Of a stretch of 64,000 nt of DNA, positions 63,206 to 64,000 are shown piece by piece. The stretch is from Croceibacterium_B sp963811255. Its GTDB lineage: Bacteria; Pseudomonadota; Alphaproteobacteria; Sphingomonadales; Sphingomonadaceae. The notes beneath the pieces were generated by a model. It was not told where the DNA came from and searched no databases. It was given only the letters and a program-made list of their open reading frames with translations. Made by a program: the position numbers and the translations under genes. Every line of letters starts with the position of its first letter. Positions within the stretch are counted from its first letter, which is position 1. The DNA is taken from assembly GCA_963811255.1 (NCBI GenBank), contig CAWEQI010000001.1, positions 248,001 to 312,000 of the forward strand, read 5' to 3'.

Positions 63206-64000
63206 ATGGGACTGATTACCGACGAACGCATGCTGCGTTTCGTACTTCCGGCTCTGGCGGCGGTGCTGATTGCGCCGCTGCCCCAGCCGGCCTTTGCGCA
63301 GGACGCTTCATCGCCGAGCGAGGCGAGCGGCGGCAAGGTAGCCGCGCGCATCCAGCGTGACATCGTGCACGCGAGCAACGACCTGCGCGCGTTTTACGGC
63401 GCACGGTCCGACGCGCCGCTGTGGCTCGATCAATCCGGCCATCCATCCGGTGCGGCGACGCTGCTGTGGTTGCGCATGCGCACGTCCGATCGCGACGCGC
63501 TCGACCCGAGCCAATTCCACCTCGACAAGCTTGCCAAGCTGCTCGACAAGGCGCGCGAAGGCGATGCGGAGGATGCGGCGAAGGCGGACCTCGCGCTGTC
63601 GTCGGCCTTCGTCGATTATGCCCAGGCGATGATCGCCGCCCCCCATGCGCACATGATGTACGAGAATGCGGGGCTTCAGCCGTCGCCCCCGCGACCGTTC
63701 GAATTGCTGGAGCAGGCGGCCAAGGCTCCGTCGCTCGAGGACTACATCGATCGGTTCGGCTGGATGGACCCGCTCTACGGGCCGTTGCGCAAGGCGCTCG
63801 ACGATCCGCAATACACGGCCGCCCAGAAGGAGGTCATCGCCGCCAACCTCGCGCGGGTTCGGGCGATTCCGGAGATCGCCGAGGGCAAGCATATCCTGGT
63901 CGATACGGCGAGCGCCCGGCTGTGGATGTACCAGGGCGACAAGGTGGTCAATTCGATGAAGGTGGTTGTCGGCAGCCCCAAGCCCGGACTCGGCAAGACG
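63206..64000 (+). CDS. L,D-transpeptidase, truncated by the window end
   Basis: 265 residues visible from the ATG at 63206 before the window ends. A signal peptide (ending PQPAFAQD) is followed by the scaffold domain usual in YcbB-like L,D-transpeptidases (FYGARSDAPLWLDQSG) and the beginning of the catalytic region (HILVDTASARLWMYQGDKVV, MKVVVGSPKPGLGKT). The active-site cysteine lies beyond the window. The enzyme makes 3-3 peptidoglycan cross-links in the periplasm. A second ATG at codon 9 would also precede the signal. Confidence 0.85.
   Translation, partial: MGLITDERMLRFVLPALAAVLIAPLPQPAFAQDASSPSEASGGKVAARIQRDIVHASNDLRAFYGARSDAPLWLDQSGHPSGAATLLWLRMRTSDRDALDPSQFHLDKLAKLLDKAREGDAEDAAKADLALSSAFVDYAQAMIAAPHAHMMYENAGLQPSPPRPFELLEQAAKAPSLEDYIDRFGWMDPLYGPLRKALDDPQYTAAQKEVIAANLARVRAIPEIAEGKHILVDTASARLWMYQGDKVVNSMKVVVGSPKPGLGKT

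Overview
The window reads as a chromosomal segment of a high-GC alphaproteobacterium, most probably a member of the Sphingomonadales. The reasons are the PEPxxWA-type PEP-CTERM proteins with a small XrtV-system-like accessory protein, the large NAD-glutamate dehydrogenase, several small proteins of sphingomonad style, a PhaB-type reductase and a two-subunit hydroquinone dioxygenase. No tRNA, rRNA, CRISPR array or intact insertion sequence was seen. Genus and species cannot be set from the sequence alone.

Layout. 1-4.6 kb: tail of an exopolysaccharide/exosortase locus (initiating sugar transferase with a frameshift, XrtV-type accessory protein, first PEP-CTERM protein, a large unrecognised membrane-anchored protein). 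4.7-12.5 kb: a compact minus-strand virB operon in the order B1-B2-B3-B4-B6-B9-B10-B11, lacking B5, B7, B8 and any coupling protein or relaxase. 12.9-19.9 kb: an accessory stretch with two more PEP-CTERM genes (one translationally coupled to an L,D-transpeptidase), a phosphoesterase, two PilZ proteins, a decayed LysR-type regulator and several gene-poor gaps. 20.3-28.4 kb: thrS, agmatine deiminase, glnE (frameshifted), bcp, a DUF455 protein and an M23 peptidase. 28.4-33.2 kb: galU, two small genes, fumC, phaB and a putative outer-membrane protein. 33.6-46.9 kb: DUF3576 lipoprotein, leuS-lptE-holA, a hydrolase-TPR-luciferase-like operon, the 1562-residue NAD-GDH and a ferredoxin-reductase-like protein. 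46.9-57.5 kb: PilZ-XRE fusion regulator, queG, a NatAB-like ABC exporter, msrB, a CPBP-like membrane protein, the yebC-DUF3147-ruvC-ABM-ArsC operon, yqeY-ubiG and lysC. 57.5-61.6 kb: hydroquinone cleavage genes (two dioxygenase subunits and the semialdehyde dehydrogenase). 61.7-64 kb: a TonB-like protein, a lipoprotein with an internal duplication, and an L,D-transpeptidase cut by the window end.

How genes work together. The left third is about the cell surface: polysaccharide initiation, exosortase substrates, envelope transglycosylase/L,D-transpeptidase enzymes, c-di-GMP (PilZ) proteins and a reduced type IV secretion-like machine. The centre and right are mostly core functions: translation, DNA polymerase clamp loading, LPS assembly, nitrogen and carbon metabolism. 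A short aromatic (hydroquinone) pathway lies near the right end.

Points for scrutiny. Single-base frameshifts break the sugar transferase, virB10, a PilZ gene and glnE, and leuS carries a compensated frame disturbance plus a tract of about 52% GC. Some or all of these may be sequencing errors. The most unusual non-coding signal is an array of five degenerate repeats at 31362-31456, spaced 20-21 bp, upstream of fumC.
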